A DNA stretch of 64,000 nt from Prunella strophiata (Eukaryota > Chordata > Aves > Passeriformes > Prunellidae), in NCBI GenBank assembly GCA_036583965.1, contig JAZBQD010000014.1, positions 39,976,990-40,040,989 on the forward strand, read 5' to 3'. The notes under the pieces are model-generated. The model worked only from the letters and a program-made list of their open reading frames with translations, was not told the DNA's origin and did no database searches. Numbering within the stretch: the stretch's first letter is position 1; every line of letters begins with the position of its first letter. The position numbers and the translations under genes were made by a program. Shown one piece after another: positions 59,801 through 64,000 of this stretch.

Positions 59801-62800
59801 GCCATTGATCAAAGAGAATGCTTCAGATAAGCAGAACTATTTTAACTGAACCTTTCAGGGCTGTGAATATGATTTAAAATGAAGTAAGGGAACATTTCTA
59901 AAATGAAAGGCAAAAGAAATCCCCACTGAAAAGCAAAGAATCACACTGCATTTACTCACTGGAGAAGAAAAAGAAAATTACAGAAACTTATGTCTACTAT
60001 TCTATTGCTGAAGATGATACTGCCTTTGCTCAGCCCCATCCTCTCCTCTGAGATATTTGTAATGTCTCAGACTACAGCAGTAAAAAAGGATAGATGGAGC
60101 TGGATAAACTAAATGGAAGACCAGAATCTCATAAAAGAACTAAATGTTCTCCAGACACAGTTGTGAAGTTTCTGTGCTTATGTGTGGAACAGAAAGCAGG
60201 CTCCAGAATTTCTAGAAAATACCTAGTAGAAAGATTAACTGGCTTCACTTGGTACAGTCACCTAATCAGTTGTTTGTCAAATATGTGTTTTCATTTCAAG
60301 TTGACATTAACTTCAACTTGGAAGTATGGTTGAAGCATATAGAAGCTTTGGGTGAACTAGTGCAGCAGCCAGAGCATCTTTGTGCAACTGGGAGCACAGA
60401 CCTCAGTCCAGGAGGCTTGGGATGGTCTGTGACAGCTTCAGAAAAGGCCTCACCTTGCAAAGACCTTAATTTTTCTAAATACCCTTGACTGTGAGTGAAC
60501 TCATGGCTATAAAGCTTTGCTTAAAAAAACTCAGTGAAATTTCTGTAAATTCTCAGCACTGGTCTGATCATATTTCTGCATTTTCTGAGTTCTCCCACTG
60601 AATTAAAGGCCCACAGAGCAACTTTGGACAGCCTAGCCCCAGAAAGATAATAATACTTTCTTTCTAAAATCCTACACTACCTGCCAACTTTCTTGACAAG
60701 ATGTTTGTGACACATTAAATGTGGGATTCTCCTTTGAAACAGGACATACAGGCTACTGGGTTAAGTTTTTCAGCAGTTATGTGCTTCAGCTTTGCTCTCC
60801 ATGCCCTGTTTCCAGGATGGGCTTTGGTGGATCACAGCACTGCACACTGAATACCCAGCCTGCAAGGGACCCTTGCTCACCTGAGCTTGTGCAGTTTAAG
60901 TCACCCTGCTTGGCCATCTCACTCCTGTGATCAGCAGGGTGCTGCTGCCACAGCCAAGCACTAAACCTGGACACATCTCTGGCATCTCAGTGTGGGGATC
61001 CTATTGTGCCAGATTATATTCCTCTGCTCTAAATGAGCAGACACACCTCACCCTTCACTTGATGGGGATTTTTGTGCACTGCATGCAGAGCAGAGAGCCT
61101 CCAGGCTCATGCAGACAGATGCTTGAATGAGAGAAGTGCAGTGGCAGAGCTCTGCTCTCAAAGAACCTGGCCTGCACAACTGTTTCAAGGAAAGCAGCAC
61201 ATTGTGGTAATGTCAGATGTCATTTTAGCAGAATTTAGAAAGTTGTATGTGGATACACTGAATTTGTCAAAAGTACTTGCTAGCGCTGACTAAAATTCTC
61301 ATGGCTGGAATATTCACAGTGAAAGGTCAGATCATAAAACCTATTATTGTGCTTCTAACCATCACTTGTCAGAATAAGATATTAATGAACATCTGTGTCA
61401 CAGAATAAATTACTACAAAAAATAAAATAAACTCCTAATTTTCACTAACAATTCCTTAAATCAATAGATTACACTTTTGTTGTTTCACTGGTAGGGGTAT
61501 GCAGTATCAGTCAGGAATAGTAAAGCAAATTAATGGTGCCCATGCCTCTTTCTCATGCATGGGAAAGTTAGGAAAGAACATCCTTATTTATTGTTGGAAT
61601 AACAATTTTCCAAAACATCGTATTATTCATTCTCAAAATATCAGCCACATTAATTATCTGGAGACATAGAAGAGTTTCACATTCTTTGGATTACTACCTA
61701 ACATGACTTTTAAAAGAGTGGTTTACTGGTGTTCTGTGGTATAAATATTTTGATGGGTAAGTCATGCAGATTTCAAAATTGAACTGGTTACAGTTCTTGC
61801 TTCTTTTCTGAAGAATCCTGTCACGCTAACTGTATGCTGGCTAACAGCAGGGAATTCTGCAGGACAGAGGGCTTCCTGGGATGTTGCTGGAGAACAGTCT
61901 CAGGTGGCAGGAGTGAAACACCATGTGATTTATTCTCAAAAAACAAATTTTGGATTTGGGTACTGCCTGGTTTACAGGCAGATTTGGGTGACCTACCACT
62001 GTGGCAGCGTGAGTGACAAGGAGACCTGCAGTAAAAAGGGAATTGAATCAGAACTAAGATCTAACACAGATGTTATTGCTTTCTAGAACAGGGATGTTGT
62101 ACAAAAACTAGCAACTATTTGCCTAAAACCATGATTTTGGTCTGATCCAACATTTGTTCCTCATGTAATAAGATGCAAGATTTTACTTCAGTAAGAGTTG
62201 TAGTGGTTCAGATACATGCCCTGAATGGGAACAGAGAGCAATCTTCCAGGTACTTTTTATTAACTTAAATCTACTTAAGATAATTTCACTCTTCAAAAGA
62301 TAAATTCTGCAAGGCTTAAGTAAGGCAGAAATTAAAATCCTCAGTGATATTATTTTCTGCACACCACATACTTCACTTTCCATTCTGCTCAGTCAAGAGA
62401 TTTTTTTTCTGTTTTAAGCAAGCATTTGTGTTTACTACACGTATATGTATAACAACATGTGTTTGAATAAAAAAGCAGCTTATCATCCTCTTCTCAGTGC
62501 AGGATTTGTAGACATGCATACAGAGCCTAAAATTACCACAAAGCCTTCTTTTCCCCTGGAAAATTGTGTGGTGCAAAAAGGTCTTCTTACTGTACTCCAC
62601 AGAAAGTCAGCAAACTACAAATCCTTATCCGGCTGCACATAATGCTGATATACTCACTTGTCTTTATTTGTCAAACATATTGGCAAGAATCTCTGTGTCA
62701 ATATTTATTAATAAAATCAGCTTCTGTGGAGAACAGCTGGTCCAGTTTCCCTCCACTTTAGGCATCTGAATCATCCAAGCTGCTAGTAAAGAAGACTTGA

Positions 62801-64000
62801 GTTACTCCTCGTTGTTTGATTTTGTTAAATAAATAAATGAATGTGCACATTAAAAACCTTATAAAAGCATCACTTTTCTCTTCTGCAGTACCAATAATGC
62901 AAATTTATTTATATTCTGTTTTTAAATAAAGGGAGGTCTTTGAGGTTGTTACTTTCTTCGCTATTCTATTATTAACTTGAATATTACTCTACAATATACA
63001 GGGTTTTATAAATATTTTCAACTGCCTTCTCTACCTTGTCTGTGCCAGTTACCAGCTCTCCCTCATCCTTATGGGCTCAGCATCCTATGAGATTTTTTTT
63101 AGTTTGGTTTTTGTTTTCTCTAACCTCTTATCTGCCTTCTTTATGTTGTCATAATTTCATGAGTGATTCCATTTTCCTCGTCCTTCCACTATTTTCTCAT
63201 GAAATTTGGGAATATGTGTATATTGATGCTGAATTGCAAAACTGAAGGAATTTTATTTCTGTTTCATTCACCAAGATGAAAGATTTTTTAATAATACTTT
63301 GCATTATTGCCTTACTTCTTCTTATCTCTTTTGTCTTTACTGTTTTCTCCTGGACTTTTAGATGTCTATAAATACCCTAAGTAACTGAAGAAGTTGCTAT
63401 GTGTAGGTTAATGCCCAGCTGAATAATTCTGGATATTGTGATGATCATTTAGACCCTCTCTGGAGTCTCTGAGGTTGCATTTAATTGATTTTCTAAGGTG
63501 CTTGAGAAATGGGGTCTATTGATCCTGGTATGTGAGTCATGTAGGCTAGCAAACACAGTCCTTATGTTCAAAATCTGATGGCTGTTGAAGTCCACCTTTA
63601 TGCTTCATCCAAATTATCTTCCTCTTCTGCTTCTTCTTCCAACATTTGCTATGGCTGCCCAAAAGTGTTAAAAGGTTTGTCCTTGTATGTGGGTGCATAT
63701 GGAGGTTATTCATATTCTCTTCAGGGTACTTTTGATACAAATATACCTGCTTTCAGTATCTAACAGCTCATCTTTTACCAGAAAGGACAAATGACAAAAG
63801 AATGAAAAATTTTCCCCTTTCTTACTGACAGGCCTCAGAATGAATGTAAGGGTCGTGCATGTTCCATCTTTGGCTATTTTTCATCACTGGTCTACAAATT
63901 GGTTTATTGTAATAGGATACTGCTAGATTTATCTTTGCTCTTATTTATTACTGCTTTAATTTTTAAATCCTCTTTCTCTCTGTCAGGGTCCCTAGTCCTT
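56899..64000. other. Gene-free intergenic DNA to the right end
   Basis: AT-rich, with A14 at 59644-59657 and scattered T-runs. All open frames are below 130 codons, in low-complexity or mildly GC-rich patches (58870-59290 and 60720-61200), and lack splice structure. AVPR1A would be expected beyond this side from human synteny, but nothing like its long seven-helix coding exon is present. Confidence 0.5.

Noticed and set aside
1..64000. CRISPR arrays, operons, tRNA, rRNA or snRNA genes
   Set aside because: No regularly spaced repeats and no recognisable tRNA, U6 or other RNA gene motifs; the window is vertebrate nuclear DNA.

Overview
The window is vertebrate nuclear DNA, almost certainly from a bird and more likely a songbird than a fowl. 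The evidence is one gene with GT-AG introns and a CpG-island promoter, a large AT-rich gene-free flank, several decayed CR1 LINE 3' ends (the dominant avian retrotransposon), and three LTRs of types I know from passerine genomes. Nothing in it looks bacterial or viral in origin apart from the endogenous LTR relics. The species call is inference from repeat content.

The only protein-coding gene I can support is RXYLT1 (formerly TMEM5), ribitol-5-phosphate xylosyltransferase 1, on the minus strand. It has six coding exons between 16647 (ATG) and 5665 (TAA). The exons join in phase into 1329 nt, or 442 residues plus stop, essentially the length of the human protein (443). The product is a Golgi type II membrane enzyme of the alpha-dystroglycan O-mannosyl glycan (matriglycan) pathway. 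Introns are 417, 981, 5546, 1681 and 1029 bp. The start lies in a CpG island (about 16185-16815), and a plausible poly(A) signal lies at 5144-5149.

Layout: 1-4144 is 3' intergenic sequence with no recognisable gene. A CR1 3' end lies at 4145-4325. RXYLT1 occupies about 5.1-16.8 kb. Intron 3 carries a sense-oriented solo LTR (10295-10597, with near-perfect 6-bp target-site duplication) and an antisense CR1 ORF2 relic (about 11570-12250). From 16.8 kb to the right end (about 47 kb) I find no gene. That flank holds CR1 3' ends, an ERVL-like LTR (about 34867-35771), a second solo LTR (about 53191-53450), microsatellites, a perfect 16-bp hairpin (20821-20858) and one TATA-plus-splice-donor arrangement (46925-47032) that could be an unannotated first exon or part of an LTR. 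From human synteny, SRGAP1 would be expected off the left edge and AVPR1A off the right; neither is visible here.

I did not find a novel multi-gene system. The observations most worth checking are the sense LTR with its own poly(A) signal inside RXYLT1, the in-frame upstream ATG of RXYLT1, the tandem acceptor of exon 2, the candidate first exon near 47 kb, and the perfect hairpin at 20.8 kb.
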